Shown: piece after piece, positions 1 to 45,600 of the stretch | How the letters are laid out: each line of letters begins with the position of its first letter | How positions within the stretch are numbered: position 1 is the first letter of the stretch | Assembly (NCBI GenBank): GCA_964019155.1 | Contig: OZ025239.1 | Span: 79,205,549-79,269,548, forward strand | Reading direction: 5' to 3' | Length of the DNA stretch: 64,000 nucleotides | From: Osedax fenrisi | Taxonomy: Eukaryota; Annelida; Polychaeta; Sabellida; Siboglinidae | The notes under the pieces: model-generated | Database searches by the model: none | What the model saw: only the letters and a program-made list of their open reading frames with translations | What the model was told of the DNA's origin: nothing | Program-made: the position numbers and the translations under genes

Positions 1-169
1 AAATTAGTTATCATTATATAAATGTTATATGTTATATAGACTTATATATTATGAGATGTTTTAATTTTGACTACCATAAATTAAACTAAAAAACTATAAA
101 AAAAACCACATATTAACCAATCAATATATACATTTTATATACATTAAATAAAAAATAACTACAATTACC

Positions 170-913
170 TTAAATTCCTGAACTATTAAATAGATCTTCT
201 TCATTAATTCGGCTCTCTCTCTCTTCTTGCGTGGCTAGCTTTTTAACAGCATAGGTGAGGCTCTCAAAGAAGAGCTGAACGTCACACTTCTCCAACTTGC
301 AAGCTAAATAATAACCAGGTGAACTATTTGTTGAGATATCGTCATCGTGATACTGTCTTTTCTTTCGCGGTAGTGTAGAGTTAGCTGAAGAAGTCTGGTT
401 AAGTGAGAGTGGGTGGTGCAGGTGGCTGCGGTGGCTGTCAACTGAAGGAGGTGAAGGATATGAAGACTATATGATTAACTGCACTATTTATAATAGCATC
501 CAATTCATCGATTTCAATCGTAGAAAAGTCTTCTATGTCTTCCATTTCTGTCACTTCTAATTTATTGATTCTGTAAAATCAATCAGTAAATATACATACA
601 TATTTATTTATATATATATATATATATTATCAATATAAATTAAATAGCTGAATAAATTTAATAGTAGTGTGAATTATAAATTGTTAATCAAATTGTATCT
701 ATTTAAATTCAAGTTTGTTTAATATTTAGAATAGAAATAAACTACAATTACATATGTACGATAAATAATATAACCTGTCACGATGTCATTAGAAATAGGA
801 CTGATATCTGGAGTTCCAGTACCAGATGTAAGAATATTATCTGTCTCAAAGATATTTCATTGTCTTCATGTAAGTATCTCGCAAATACCCCCGTAAATGT
901 CTTATTACATCAC
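170..913 (-). pseudogene. Decayed MADF/BESS-like DNA-binding protein gene
   Basis: Two exon-like blocks read on the minus strand. Block one runs from 913 to 775, with an AG before it and a GT after it. It holds a MADF-like piece (HLRGYLRDTYMKTMKYL), loses frame near 850, then continues in another frame to SPISNDIV. Block two runs from 556 to 170, begins EVTEMEDIEDF in the phase expected from block one, loses frame near 465, and ends with a BESS-like tail (CDVQLFFESLTYAVKKLA) and a TAA at 170-172. MADF/BESS proteins are sequence-specific DNA-binding factors; similar proteins are also carried by Harbinger-type transposons. Two independent frame losses favour a pseudogene. A short minus ORF at 1298-1528 (begins MTTKFLEKYRCPNLANIKVG) could be an upstream exon, but I cannot link it. 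The family call rests on short motifs only. Confidence 0.35.
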
Positions 914-1639
914 CTAAATATAATAAATAAATATTTAGCATATTATTATATAATAATATATATATATATATATATATTATTGAGAACTTTGAACTATTGA
1001 GCCTTTAGGATATATTTGTTGGAATAGAAAGCCGTCTACAAAAATATATCAACCTATAGATTTAATAAAGTTAAATGTTCATGAACTGTATTATTTAATT
1101 TTTCAACTAAATTCAAATTATCACTTTCCAATTGTTAAATTTTAGTATTCAACAATTTTAATACCTTCTGTAAATTTGTAACATGAATTGAAATGAACTG
1201 TTCATTATACCGTAGAGGTATTTTAGTGAATCTTTCTGTCACTCTTACAGAATTATTTATATATTTTTAATAACAATTGAAATATATAACTCCTGCATTA
1301 TTCCTGTGAATGTTTCTGTTCCTGTGTATATGTCCTGCATAATCCTATACTAATCCATAATAGTCTACATGATAATCCTATTACAGTTACACGGAAACTA
1401 GGATTTAATGTTAGTTTTTGTAAACAGTCAGCAACACACATACCATTCTTAATAAGGTATAACAAATCACCAACTTTAATGTTTGCGAGATTAGGGCAGC
1501 GGTACTTTTCTAGAAACTTCGTTGTCATTTTAAGTATACTGTAAGGAATTTAAACAGTAATATTATATTAAATATTAACGTAGATATCATTATGATAATC
1601 ATATAAAATATTAAGATAATAAAATAAATAATATCAATA

Positions 1640-2440
1640 TTAAGTCAATATTATATAAATATATATATATATATTTATATTAATTAGTATATAAAATATC
1701 TTTATACCATAGTTATATTAGGTAATGATATATATTTAGTATATTTTATATTGAATATATATAGAAATACTTATTAAAATGTTAAATAAGTAACATTGAT
1801 TTAGTATATTTGATAATCTAAATTTATTAAAAAATATGAGACATTCCGAGTTAAATCGTCATTATTTGTATTACTTATCTAAATGTTTGATACATAGACT
1901 AATATTAATCTAAATTAAATACGATTTGTTTCAACAATAATTAATTTGATAAATCATAAATTAATAAGTCTATTTTACATTTTTAAATGATATTTTTTGT
2001 AATTTATTACCAAATATCTAAATTATTTATAAATATTATTTTCTAATAATTATTTAAATGTATATATTTATATTTAATTAGTGTATGAATCATACACTGT
2101 ATGATATAAATTAATACAATGGTTATATTATTTATTGATATATATTTAGTATATTTTATATTGAATATTTATAGAAATAATTATTAAAATTTATTAAATC
2201 GAGGTAACTAAGTAAAATTAATTCAGTATTTTTGATAATTTAAATTTATTAAAAAATATGAGACATTCAGTGTGTTACCTTTATTATTATTATTCTTATC
2301 TACATTTTTGATACATAGACTAATATTAATCTAAATTAATTAATATTTGTGTTTCTACAACAATTAATTTGATAAATCATAAATGAATAAGTTTATTTTA
2401 CATTTTTAAATAATATTTTTTGTAAATTATTACTAATAAA
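1640..2440. repeat. Diverged direct duplication, period about 410-423 bp
   Basis: Two diverged copies of one AT-rich block lie head to tail. The string tgatatatatttagtatatt occurs at 1726 and 2136. A block with tatgagacattc recurs near 1835 and 2257, and taagt..ttttacatttttaaa recurs near 1964 and 2387. A weaker third copy may continue towards 2640. No coding potential is visible. Confidence 0.6.
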
Positions 2441-3345
2441 ATCAACATTTATTTACACAGATTATTTTGTAAAGCTTATTATAAATTATTAATTTTATAA
2501 TTAAATAGCGTATAAAATAAATTAATATAATACATATATTTTTTAATAATATTTATTTATTACATATTAAATTAAATATTTAAACAAATAATTATTAAAA
2601 CTTGTTAAATCGATTTAATCCGTTGTTAAAGGGATGTACAAAATTAAAATTATTTAAAAAATATATTAAAATTATTGATATTATTTTTACAATTTTAACG
2701 ATTTTGAAAAGTCGATTAAACACTCAATATTAAATATTAATGTATATTTATATACCATATGACATATAATTTAATAATCTATATAGATATATAAATAATA
2801 ATAATAAATATATATTTATTTAAAAAATAAATAATTTATAAAAAAAAGCACATGTACTTACCGCGGATTCTGAAATTTAAATGAAAACCCTTCGAATTTT
2901 GGATTTACTTTTATACTATTCGTAGAGGATGTTGCATTGTTAATAACAATTTGTTATAAATCATTTTAATTGGGTTAAAAATATTTATTATTTACTATTT
3001 TACAGGAGTTTAAAAATGACAGATATTTTGGAAATATCATATATTTACAAGTAGAACTCAAATTCTGACTTTTTAAAAATGCCATTGCTAAACGGTTTAG
3101 TAAACCTTTTTAAAATGTAATTAACTTTACATATATAACCGGGGATTTAACAACATCTTAATTTTATTTATAAATATTGAATATAGAATATACTAAATAT
3201 ATATCATTAACAATATACATATGTATATATTATAATTATTATATATATTATATATAAATTATATATATATATAATTTATATTATTATATATATATATGTA
3301 ATATATTGCATTAAGAGAGATATAAAAGCATTACTTATATAAAAT
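2441..3345. other. AT-rich spacer with no recognised gene
   Basis: Very AT-rich sequence with short (AT)n runs, especially 3215-3300 just upstream of the tRNA gene. I see no ORF, RNA gene or element boundary here. Confidence 0.5.
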
Positions 3346-3429
3346 GTCAGGATGGCCGAGTGGTCTAAGGCGCTGCGTTCAGGTCGCAGTCTGGTTTTCC
3401 AGGCGTGGGTTCGAATCCCACTTCTGACA
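3346..3429 (+). tRNA. tRNA-Leu (anticodon CAG)
   Basis: An 84-nt class II tRNA. The acceptor strands gtcagga and ttctgac pair with one G-T wobble, followed by discriminator A. The A box reads tggccgagtgg and the B box ggttcgaatcc. The anticodon loop is ttcaggt with CAG in the anticodon position, inside a tgcg..cgca stem. The variable arm is long (gtctgg/ccaggc with a tttt loop), as expected for leucine tRNAs. A Pol III terminator of five T follows at 3432-3436. No intron. It lies outside the large minus-strand gene and looks functional. Confidence 0.95.
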
Positions 3430-4460
3430 TATTTTTATATTTCTTATACGAAATAAATGCCTAATTAATTACCATATATTTGTAACTATAATATATTATA
3501 TATTTCTATAAAGTATACTTGAATTATCACAGATATATAATTATGCCCTACAACTGAATTTGTTTTAACACCATAATATATATCTCTAATATATCCCTCC
3601 TATATAGCATCTATGTAAATAAAACTTTGATTTACATTGATGATATATAATACTGCAGAATATAATCAGGGAGATTAGTTAGAAGTAGTATTCAAACAAA
3701 TTCAATATAATGTACAATGTACATTATACATACATAGTACACTGTGTAAACAAATACAATTTATTATTAAAAGATATTGTGTCAAATAGGGAATTCACAT
3801 GAAAAATATATTTATAAATAAATGTCAATTAGCATCTTATTTTAATTGTTAATTACAATTAGTAAATAAAAAGTTATATTAATATATATGTGAACAATTG
3901 ATTGATACAAATATGCGCACAGACACACAAAATAAAAAAATACGACCATACTTCTGACTCAGACTCTTATACTATGCAGACTACAATACTGTAATCTGAT
4001 TTAATAGTTGCCCAACAGAGAACAAGAATACCTTCGCAATTAATCAGAATACATCTTAATTATAGGTATAATATCCGGCAAGGTGAAGGTAATGAAATGA
4101 ACACCAGTAGGTAGTTACAGTAATATAATCTACTAAAATCTAGAGTAAATAATTTATTTAGTAAAAATAACTTAATCCGCAAAAATAACTTAATTATAGA
4201 GGAGACTGCACTACTAAGTATAGATAAAAGAGACTGCAATACTATAGATGGAATTAGATACTATAGATGTGTTTACTATTATCAAGTATTCTATTGTCTA
4301 TATTTTGGATATTGCATATTTTTAAGATTATCAAAAAAATTACATTATTATTACATTCAAAACATAGTGGAATATTCTAGTATACTGTTCATATTAGATA
4401 ACCTAAGTCTCTTATATAATATATTCTTATGTCTAATATATATATATATATATTTAACAT
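3430..4460. other. AT-rich intergenic DNA between tRNA-Leu and the 3' end of the large gene
   Basis: About 1 kb without a supportable gene. It contains short (AT)n runs (for example 4437-4454) and small palindromes such as tacattgtacaatgtacatt near 3710-3725. It probably includes sequence downstream of the polyadenylation site of the minus-strand gene. Confidence 0.4.
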
Positions 4461-4466
4461 TTTATT
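4461..4466 (-). promoter_or_regulatory. Candidate polyadenylation signal AATAAA
   Basis: A minus-strand AATAAA about 130 nt beyond the stop codon of the large gene; a second copy lies at about 4477-4482. In AT-rich DNA this hexamer is common by chance, so position is the only real support. Confidence 0.35.
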
Positions 4467-4595
4467 GAGTATATATTTATTAATGACAAATATAAATATA
4501 AAAATTGATATATAAATGTTATATTATCATACAGCATATTAGAATATAATATAAAATACAGATTATTATAGATACAATATAATTACAACTCATAT

Positions 4596-36656
<32,061 letters not shown>

Positions 36657-36668
36657 CTGTAGTAAGTG

Positions 36669-39600
36669 TGCACTAGTAGAGTTGTGAAGGGGTGGGGACC
36701 CCACCGTGGGTACTAGTAGAGTTGTGAAGGGGGGCACTAGTAGAGTTGTGAAGGGGGGTAATAGTAGAGTTGTGAAGGGAAGGGGGGCACTAGTAGAGTT
36801 GTGAAGGGGGGCACTAGTAGAGTTGTGAAGGGAAGGGGGGTACTAGTAGAGTTGTGAAGGGAAGGGGGGTACTAGTAGAGTTGTGAAGGGAACGGGGGTA
36901 CTAGTAGAGTTGTGAAGGGGGGCACTAGTAGAGTTGTGAAGGGAAGGGGGGTACTAGTAGAGTTGTGAAGGGAAGGGGGGCACTAGTAGAGTTGTGAAGG
37001 GAAGGGGGGTACTAGTAGAGTTGTGAAGGGGGGCACTAGTAGAGTTGTGAAGAGGGGCACTAGTAGAGTTGTGAAGGGGGTACTAGTAGAGTTGTGAAGG
37101 GAAGGGGGGTACTAGTAGAGTTGTGAAGGGGGGCACTAGTAGAGTTGTGAAGGGGGGCACTAGTAGAGGTGTGAAGGGAAGGGGGGCACTAGTAGAGTTG
37201 TGAAGGGAAGGGGGGTACTAGTAGAGTTGTGAAGGGGGGCACTAGTAGAGTTGTGAAGGGGGGCACTAGTAGAGTTGTGAAGGGAAGGGGGGCACTAGTA
37301 GAGTTGTGAAGGGGGGTACTAGTAGAGTTGTGAAGGGGGGCACTAGTAGAGTTGTGAAGGGGGTACTAGTAGAGTTGTGAAGGGGGGTACTAGTAGAGTT
37401 GTGAAGGGGGTACTAGTAGAATTGTGAAGGGGGGCACTAGTAGAGTTGTGAAGGGAAGGGGGGCACTAGTAGAGTTGTGAAGGGGGGTACTAGTAGAGTT
37501 GTGAAGGGAAGGGGGGTACTAGTAGAGTTGTGAAGGGGGGCACTAGTAGAGTTGTGAAGGGGGGCACTAGTAGAGTTGTGAAGGGGGGCACTAGTAGAGT
37601 TGTGAAGGGAAGGGGGGCACTAGTAGAGTTGTGAAGGGGGGCACTAGTAGAGTTGTGAAGGGGGGCACTAGTAGAGTTGTGAAGGGAAGGGGGGTACTAG
37701 TAGAGTTGTGAAGGGAAGGGGGGTACTAGTAGAGTTGTGAAGGGGGTACTAGTAGAGTTGTGAAGGGGGGCACTAGTAGAGTTGTGAAGGGAAGGGGGGC
37801 ACTAGTAGAGTTGTGAAGGGGGGCACTAGTAGAGTTGTGAAGGGGGGCACTAGTAGAGTTGTGAAGGGAAGGGGGGTACTAGTAGAGTTGTGAAGGGAAG
37901 GGGGGTACTAGTAGAGTTGTGAAGGGAAGGGGGGCACTAGTAGGGTTGTGAAGGGAAGGGGGGTACTAGTAGAGTTGTGAAGGGGGTACTAGTAGAGTTG
38001 TGAAGGGAAGGGGGGTACTAGTAGAGTTGTGAAGAGGGGTACTAGTAGAGTTGTGAAGGGAAGGGGGGTACTAGTAGAGTTGTGAAGGGGGGTACTAGTA
38101 GAGTTGTGAAGGGGGGTACTAGTAGAGTTGTGAAGGGGGGTACTAGTAGAGTTGTGAAGGGGGGCACTAGTAGAGTTATGAAGGGGGGCACTAGTAGAGT
38201 TGTGAAGGGAAGGGGGGCACTAGTAGAGTTGTGAAGGGAAGGAGGGCACTAGTAGAGTTGTGAAGGGAAGGGGGGGGGTACTATTAGAGTTGTGAAGGGA
38301 AGGGGGGTACTAGTAGAGTTGTGAAGGGAACGGGGGCACTAGTAGAGTTGTGAAGAGAAGGGGGGTACTAGTAGAGTTGTGAAGGGAAGGGGGGTACTAG
38401 TAGAGTTGTGAAGGGAACGGGGGTACTAGTAGAGTTGTGAAGGGGGGTACTAGTAGAGTTGTGAAGGGGGGTACTAGTAGAGTTGTGAAGGGAAGGGGGT
38501 ACTAGTAGAGTTGTGAAGGGAAGGGGGTAGTAGTAGAGTTGTGAACGGGGGTACTAGTAGAGTTGTGAAGGGAAGGGGGGCACTAGTAGAGTTGTGAAGG
38601 GAAGGGGGGCACTAGTAGAGTTGTGAAGGGGGGTACTAGTAGAGTTGTGAAGGGGGGCACTAGTAGAGTTGTGAAGGGAAGGGGGGTACTAGTAGAGTTG
38701 TGAAGGGAAGGGGGCACTAGTAGAGTTGTGAAGGGAAGGGGGGCACTAGTAGAGTTGTGAAGGGGGGTACTAGTAGAGTTGTGAAGGGGGGCACTAGTAG
38801 AGTTGTGAAGGGAAGGGGGGCACTAGTAGAGTTGTGAAGGGGGCACAAGTAGGGTTGTGAAGGGAAGGGGGGTACTAGTAGAGTTGTGAAGGGAAGGGGG
38901 GTACTAGTAGAGTTGTGAAGGGAAGGGGGGCACTAGTAGAGTTGTGAACGGGGGCACTAGTAGAGTTGTGAAGGGGGGGGGGCACTAGTAGAGTTGTGAA
39001 GGGGGGTACTAGTAGAGTTGTGAAGGGAATGGGGGCACTAGTAGAGTTGTGAAGGGAAGGGGGGTACTAGTAGAGTTGTGAAGGGGGGCACTAGTAGAGT
39101 TGTGAAGGGGGGCACTAGTAGAGTTGTGAAGGGAAGGGGGGCACTAGTAGAGTTGTGAAGGGGGGTACTAGTAGAGTTGTGAAGGGGGGCACTAGTAGAG
39201 TTGTGAAGGGGGTACTAGTAGAGTTGTGAAGGGGGGTACTAGTAGAGTTGTGAAGGGGGTACTAGTAGAATTGTGAAGGGGGGCACTAGTAGAGTTGTGA
39301 AGGGAAGGGGGGCACTAGTAGAGTTGTGAAGGGGGGTACTAGTAGAGTTGTGAAGGGAAGGGGGGTACTAGTAGAGTTGTGAAGGGGGGCACTAGTAGAG
39401 TTGTGAAGGGGGGCACTAGTAGAGTTGTGAAGGGGGGCACTAGTAGAGTTGTGAAGGGAAGGGGGGCACTAGTAGAGTTGTGAAGGGGGGCACTAGTAGA
39501 GTTGTGAAGGGGGGCACTAGTAGAGTTGTGAAGGGAAGGGGGGTAGTAGTAGAGTTGTGAAGGGAAGGGGGGTACTAGTAGAGTTGTGAAGGGGGTACTA

Positions 39601-42600
39601 GTAGAGTTGTGAAGGGGGGCACTAGTAGAGTTGTGAAGGGAAGGGGGGCACTAGTAGAGTTGTGAAGGGGGGCACTAGTAGAGTTGTGAAGGGGGGCACT
39701 AGTAGAGTTGTGAAGGGAAGGGGGGTACTAGTAGAGTTGTGAAGGGAAGGGGGGTACTAGTAGAGTTGTGAAGGGAAGGGGGGCACTAGTAGGGTTGTGA
39801 AGGGAAGGGGGGTACTAGTAGAGTTGTGAAGGGAAGGGGGGTACTAGTAGAGTTGTGAAGGGAAGGGGGGCACTAGTAGAGTTGTGAACGGGGGCACTAG
39901 TAGAGTTGTGAAGGGGGGGGGGGGCACTAGTAGAGTTGTGAAGGGGGGTACTAGTAGAGTTGTGAAGGGAATGGGGGCACTAGTAGAGTTGTGAAGGGAA
40001 GGGGGGTACTAGTAGAGTTGTGAAGGGGGGCACTAGTAGAGTTGTGAAGGGGGGCACTAGTAGAGTTGTGAAGGGAAGGGGGGCACTAGTAGAGTTGTGA
40101 AGGGGGGTACTAGTAGAGTTGTGAAGGGGGTACTAGTAGAGTTGAGAAGGGGGGTACTAGTAGAGTTGTGAAGGGGGTACTAGTAGAATTGTGAAGGGGG
40201 GCACTAGTAGAGTTGTGAAGGGAAGGGGGGCACTAGTAGAGTTGTGAAGGGGGGTACTAGTAGAGTTGTGAAGGGAAGGGGGGTACTAGTAGAGTTGTGA
40301 AGGGGGGCACTAGTAGAGTTGTGAAGGGGGGCACTAGTAGAGTTGTGAAGGGGGGCACTAGTAGAGTTGTGAAGGGAAGGGGGGCACTAGTAGAGTTGTG
40401 AAGGGGGGCACTAGTAGAGTTGTGAAGGGGGGCACTAGTAGAGTTGTGAAGGGAAGGGGGGTACTAGTAGAGTTGTGAAGGGAAGGGGGGTACTAGTAGA
40501 GTTGTGAAGGGGGTACTAGTAGAGTTGTGAAGGGGGGCACTAGTAGAGTTGTGAAGGGAAGGGGGGCACTAGTAGAGTTGTGAAGGGGGGCACTAGTAGA
40601 GTTGTGAAGGGGGGCACTAGTAGAGTTGTGAAGGGAAGGGGGGTACTAGTAGAGTTGTGAAGGGAAGGGGGGTACTAGTAGAGTTGTGAAGGGAAGGGGG
40701 GCACTAGTAGGGTTGTGAAGGGAAGGGGGGTACTAGTAGAGTTGTGAAGGGGGTACTAGTAGAGTTGTGAAGGGAAGGGGGGTACTAGTAGAGTTGTGAA
40801 GGGGGGTACTAGTAGAGTTGTGAAGGGAAGGGGGGTACTAGTAGAGTTGTGAAGGGGGGTACTAGTAGAGTTGTGAAGGGGGGCACTAGTAGAGTTATGA
40901 AGGGGGGCACTAGTAGAGTTGTGAAGGGAAGGGGGGCACTAGTAGAGTTGTGAAGGGAAGGAGGGCACTAGTAGAGTTGTGAAGGGAAGGGGGGGGTACT
41001 AGTAGAGTTGTGAAGGGAAGGGGGGTACTAGTAGAGTTGTGAAGGGAACGGGGGCACTAGTAGAGTTGTGAAGAGAAGGGGGGTACTAGTAGAGTTGTGA
41101 AGGGAAGGGGGGTACTAGTAGAGTTGTGAAGGGAACGGGGGTACTAGTAGAGTTGTGAAGGGGGGTACTAGTAGAGTTGTGAAGGGGGGTACTAGTAGAG
41201 TTGTGAAGGGGGGTACTAGTAGAGTTGTGAAGGGAAGGGGGTACTAGTAGAGTTGTGAAGGGAAGGGGGTAGTAGTAGAGTTGTGAACGGGGGTACTAGT
41301 AGAGTTGTGAAGGGAAGGGGGGCACTAGTAGAGTTGTGAAGGGAAGGGGGGCACTAGTAGAGTTGTGAAGGGGGGTACTAGTAGAGTTGTGAAGGGGGGC
41401 ACTAGTAGAGTTGTGAAGGGAAGGGGGGTACTAGTAGAGTTGTGAAGGGAAGGGGGCACTAGTAGAGTTGTGAAGGGAAGGGGGGCACTAGTAGAGTTGT
41501 GAAGGGGGGTACTAGTAGAGTTGTGAAGGGGGGCACTAGTAGAGTTGTGAAGGGAAGGGGGGCACTAGTAGAGTTGTGAAGGGGGCACTAGTAGGGTTGT
41601 GAAGGGAAGGGGGGTACTAGTAGAGTTGTGAAGGGAAGGGGGGTACTAGTAGAGTTGTGAAGGGAAGGGGGGCACTAGTAGAGTTGTGAACGGGGGCACT
41701 AGTAGAGTTGTGAAGGGGGGGGGGCACTAGTAGAGTTGTGAAGGGGGGTACTAGTAGAGTTGTGAAGGGAATGGGGGCACTAGTAGAGTTGTGAAGGGAA
41801 GGGGGGTAATAGTAGAGTTGTGAAGGGAACGGGGGCACTAGTAGAGTTGTGAAGGGGGGCACTAGTAGAGTTGTGAAGGGAGGCACTAGTAGAGTTGTGA
41901 AGGGAAGGGGGGTACTAGTAGAGTTGTGAAGGGAAGGGGGCACTAGTAGAGTTGTGAAGGGAAGGGGGGCACTAGTAGGGTTGTGAAGGAAAGGGGGTAC
42001 TAGTAGAGTTGTGAAGGGAAGGGGGGTACTAGTAGAGTTGTGAAGGGAACGGGGGCACTAGTAGAGTTGTGAAGGGAATGGGGGCACTAGTAGAGTTGTG
42101 AAGGGAAGGGGGGTAATAGTAGAGTTGTGAAGGGAACGGGGGCACTAGTAGAGTTGTGAAGGGGGGCACTAGTAGAGTTGTGAAGGGGGGCACTAGTAGA
42201 GTTGTGAAGGGAAGGGGGGTACTAGTAGAGTTGTGAAGGGAAGGGGGCACTAGTAGAGTTGTGAAGGGAAGGGGGGCACTAGTAGGGTTGTGAAGGGAAG
42301 GGGGGTACTAGTAGAGTTGTGAAGGGAAGGGGGGCACTAGTAGAGTTGTGAAGGGAAGGAGGGCACTAGTAGAGTTGAGAAGGGAAGGGGGGGTACTAGT
42401 AGAGTTGTGAAGGGAAGGGGGGTACTAGTAGAGTTGTGAAGGGAACGGGGGCACTAGTAGAGTTGTGAAGGGAAGGGGGGTACTAGTAGAGTTGTGAAGG
42501 GAAGGGGGGTACTAGTAGAGTTGTGAAGGGAACGGGGGTACTAGTAGAGTTGTGAAGGGGGGTACTAGTAGAGTTGTGAAGGGGGGTACTAGTAGAGTTG

Positions 42601-45600
42601 TGCAGGGAAGGGGGGTACTAGTAGAGTTGTGAAGGGAAGGGGGTAGTAGTAGAGTTGTGAACGGGGGTACTAGTAGAGTTGTGAAGGGAAGTGGGGCACT
42701 AGTAGAGTTGTGAAGGGAAGGGGGGCACTAGTAGAGTTGTGAAGGGGGGTACTAGTAGAGTTGTGAAGGGAAGGGGGGTACTAGTAGAGTTGTGAAGGGG
42801 GGTACTAGTAGAGTTGTGAAGGGAAGGGGGGTACTAGTAGAGTTGTGGAGGGGGGTACTAGTAGAGTTGTGAAGGGGGGCACTAGTAGAGTTGTGAAGGG
42901 GGGCACTAGTAGAGTTGTGAAGGGAAGGGGGGCACTAGTAGAGTTGTGAAGGGAAGGAGGGCACTAGTAGAGTTGTGAAGGGAAGGGGGGGGGGTACTAG
43001 TAGAGTTGTGAAGGGAAGGGGGGTACTAGTAGAGTTGTGAAGGGAACGGGGGCACTAGTAGAGTTGTGAAGAGAAGGGGGGTACTAGTAGAGTTGTGAAG
43101 GGAAGGGGGGTACTAGTAGAGTTGTGAAGGGAACGGGGGTACTAGTAGAGTTGTGAAGGGGGGTACTAGTAGAGTTGTGAAGGGGGGTACTAGTAGAGTT
43201 GTGAAGGGGGGTACTAGTAGAGTTGTGAAGGGAAGGGGGGTACTAGTAGAGTTGTGAAGGGAAGGGGGTAGTAGTAGAGTTGTGAACGGGGGTACTAGTA
43301 GAGTTGTGAAGGGAAGGGGGGCACTAGTAGAGTTGTGAAGGGAAGGGGGGCACTAGTAGAGTTGTGAAGGGGGGTACTAGTAGAGTTGTGAAGGGGGGCA
43401 CTAGTAGAGTTGTGAAGGGAAGGGGGGTACTAGTAGAGTTGTGAAGGGGGGCACTAGTAGAGTTGTGAAGGGAAGGGGGGCACTAGTAGAGTTGTGAAGG
43501 GGGGTACTAGTAGAGTTGTGAAGGGGGGCACTAGTAGAGTTGTGAAGGGAAGGGGGGCACTAGTAGAGTTGTGAAGGGGGCACTAGTAGGGTTGTGAAGG
43601 GAAGGGGGGTACTAGTAGAGTTGTGAAGGGAAGGGGGGTACTAGTAGAGTTGTGAAGGGAAGGGGGGTACTAGTGGAGTTGTGAAGGGAAGGGGGGTACT
43701 AGTAGAGTTGTGAAGGGAAGGGGGGTACTAGTAGAGTTGTGAAGAGAAGGGGGCACTAGTAGAGTTGTGAAGGGGGCACTAGTAGGGTTGTGAAGGGAAG
43801 GGGGGTACTAGTAGAGTTGTGAAGGGAAGGGGGGTACTAGTAGAGTTGTGAAGGGAAGGGGGGTACTAGTAGAGTTGTGAAGAGAAGGGGGTACTAGTAG
43901 AGTTGTGAAGGGGGTACTAGTAGAGTTGTGAAGGGGGGCACTAGTAGAGTTGTGAAGGGGGGCACTAGTAGAGTTGTGAAGGGAAGGGGGGTACTAGTAG
44001 AGTTGTGAAGGGGGGCACTAGTAGAGTTGTGAAGGGGGGCACTAGTAGAGTTGTGAAGGGAAGGGGGGTACTAGTAGAGTTGTGAAGGGGGTACTAGTAG
44101 AGTTGTGAAGGGGGGCACTAGTAGAGTTGTGAAGGGAAGGGGGGCACTAGTAGAGTTGTGAAGGGGGTACTAGTAGAGTTGTGAAGGGGGGCACTAGTAG
44201 AGTTGTGAAGGGAAGGGGGGTACTAGTAGAGTTGTGAAGGGGGGCACTAGTAGAGTTGTGAAGGGAAGGGGGGCACTAGTAGAGTTGTGAAGGGGGGCAC
44301 TAGTAGAGTTGTGAAGGGGGGCACTAGTAGAGTTGTGAAGGGAAGGGGGGTACTAGTAGAGTTGTGAAGGGGGTACTAGTAGAGTTGTGAAGGGGGGCAC
44401 TAGTAGAGTTGTGAAGGGAAGGGGGGTACTAGTAGAGTTGTGAAGGGGGGTACTAGTAGAGTTGTGAAGGGAATGGGGGCACTAGTAGAGTTGTGAAGGG
44501 AAGGGGGGTAATAGTAGAGTTGTGAAGGGAACGGGGCACTAGTAGAGTTGTGAAGGGGGGCACTAGTAGAGTTGTGAAGGGAGGCACTAGTAGAGTTGTG
44601 AAGGGAAGGGGGGCACTAGTAGAGTTGTGAAGGGGGTACTAGTAGAGTTGTGAAGGGGGGCACTAGTAGAGTTGTGAAGGGGGGCACTAGTAGAGTTGTG
44701 AAGGGGGGCACTAGTAGAGTTGTGAAGGGGGGCACTAGTAGAGTTGTGAAGGGAAGGGGGGCACTAGTAGAGTTGTGAAGGGGGTACTAGTAGAGTTGTG
44801 AAGGTGGGCACTAGTAGAGTTGTGAAGGGAAGGGGGGCACTAGTAGAGTTGTGAAGGGGGTACTAGTAGAGTTGTGAAGGGGGGCACTAGTAGAGTTGTG
44901 AAGGGGGGCACTAGTAGAGTTGTGAAGGGAAGGGGGGTACTAGTAGAGTTGTGAAGGGAAGGGGGGTACTAGTAGAGTTGTGAAGGGAAGGGGGGTACTA
45001 GTAGAGTTGTGAAGGGGGTACTAGTAGAGTTGTGAAGGGGGGCACTAGTAGAGTTGTGAAGGGGGGCACTAGTAGAGTTGTGAAGGGGGGCACTAGTAGA
45101 GTTGTGAAGGGGGGCACTAGTAGAGTTGTGAAGGGAAGGGGGGCACTAGTAGAGTTGTGAAGGGAAGGGGGGCACTAGTAGGGTTGTGAAGGGAAGGGGG
45201 GTACTAGTAGAGTTGTGAAGGGAACGGGGGCACTAGTAGAGTTGTGAAGGGGGGCACTAGTAGAGTTGTGAAGGGAAGGGGGGTACTAGTAGAGTTGTGA
45301 AGGGAACGGGGGCACTAGTAGAGTTGTGAAGGGGGGTACTAGTAGAGTTGTGAAGGGAAAGGGGGTACTAGTAGAGTTGTGAAGGGAAGGGGGCACTAGT
45401 AGAGTTGTGAAGGGAAGGGGGGTACTAGTAGAGTTGTGAAGGGAAGGGGGCACTAGTAGAGTTGTGAAGGGAACGGGGGCACTAGTAGAGTTGTGAAGGG
45501 GGGCACCAGTAGAGTTGTGAAGGGGGGCACTAGTAGAGTTGTGAAGGGAAGGGGGGTACTAGTAGAGTTGTGAAGGGAAGGGGGCACTAGTAGAGTTGTG

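Noticed and set aside
1298..1528. Minus ORF of 76 codons starting MTTKFLEKYRCP
   Set aside because: It is GC-richer than its surroundings and may be an exon, but I recognise no family and cannot connect it by splice phase.
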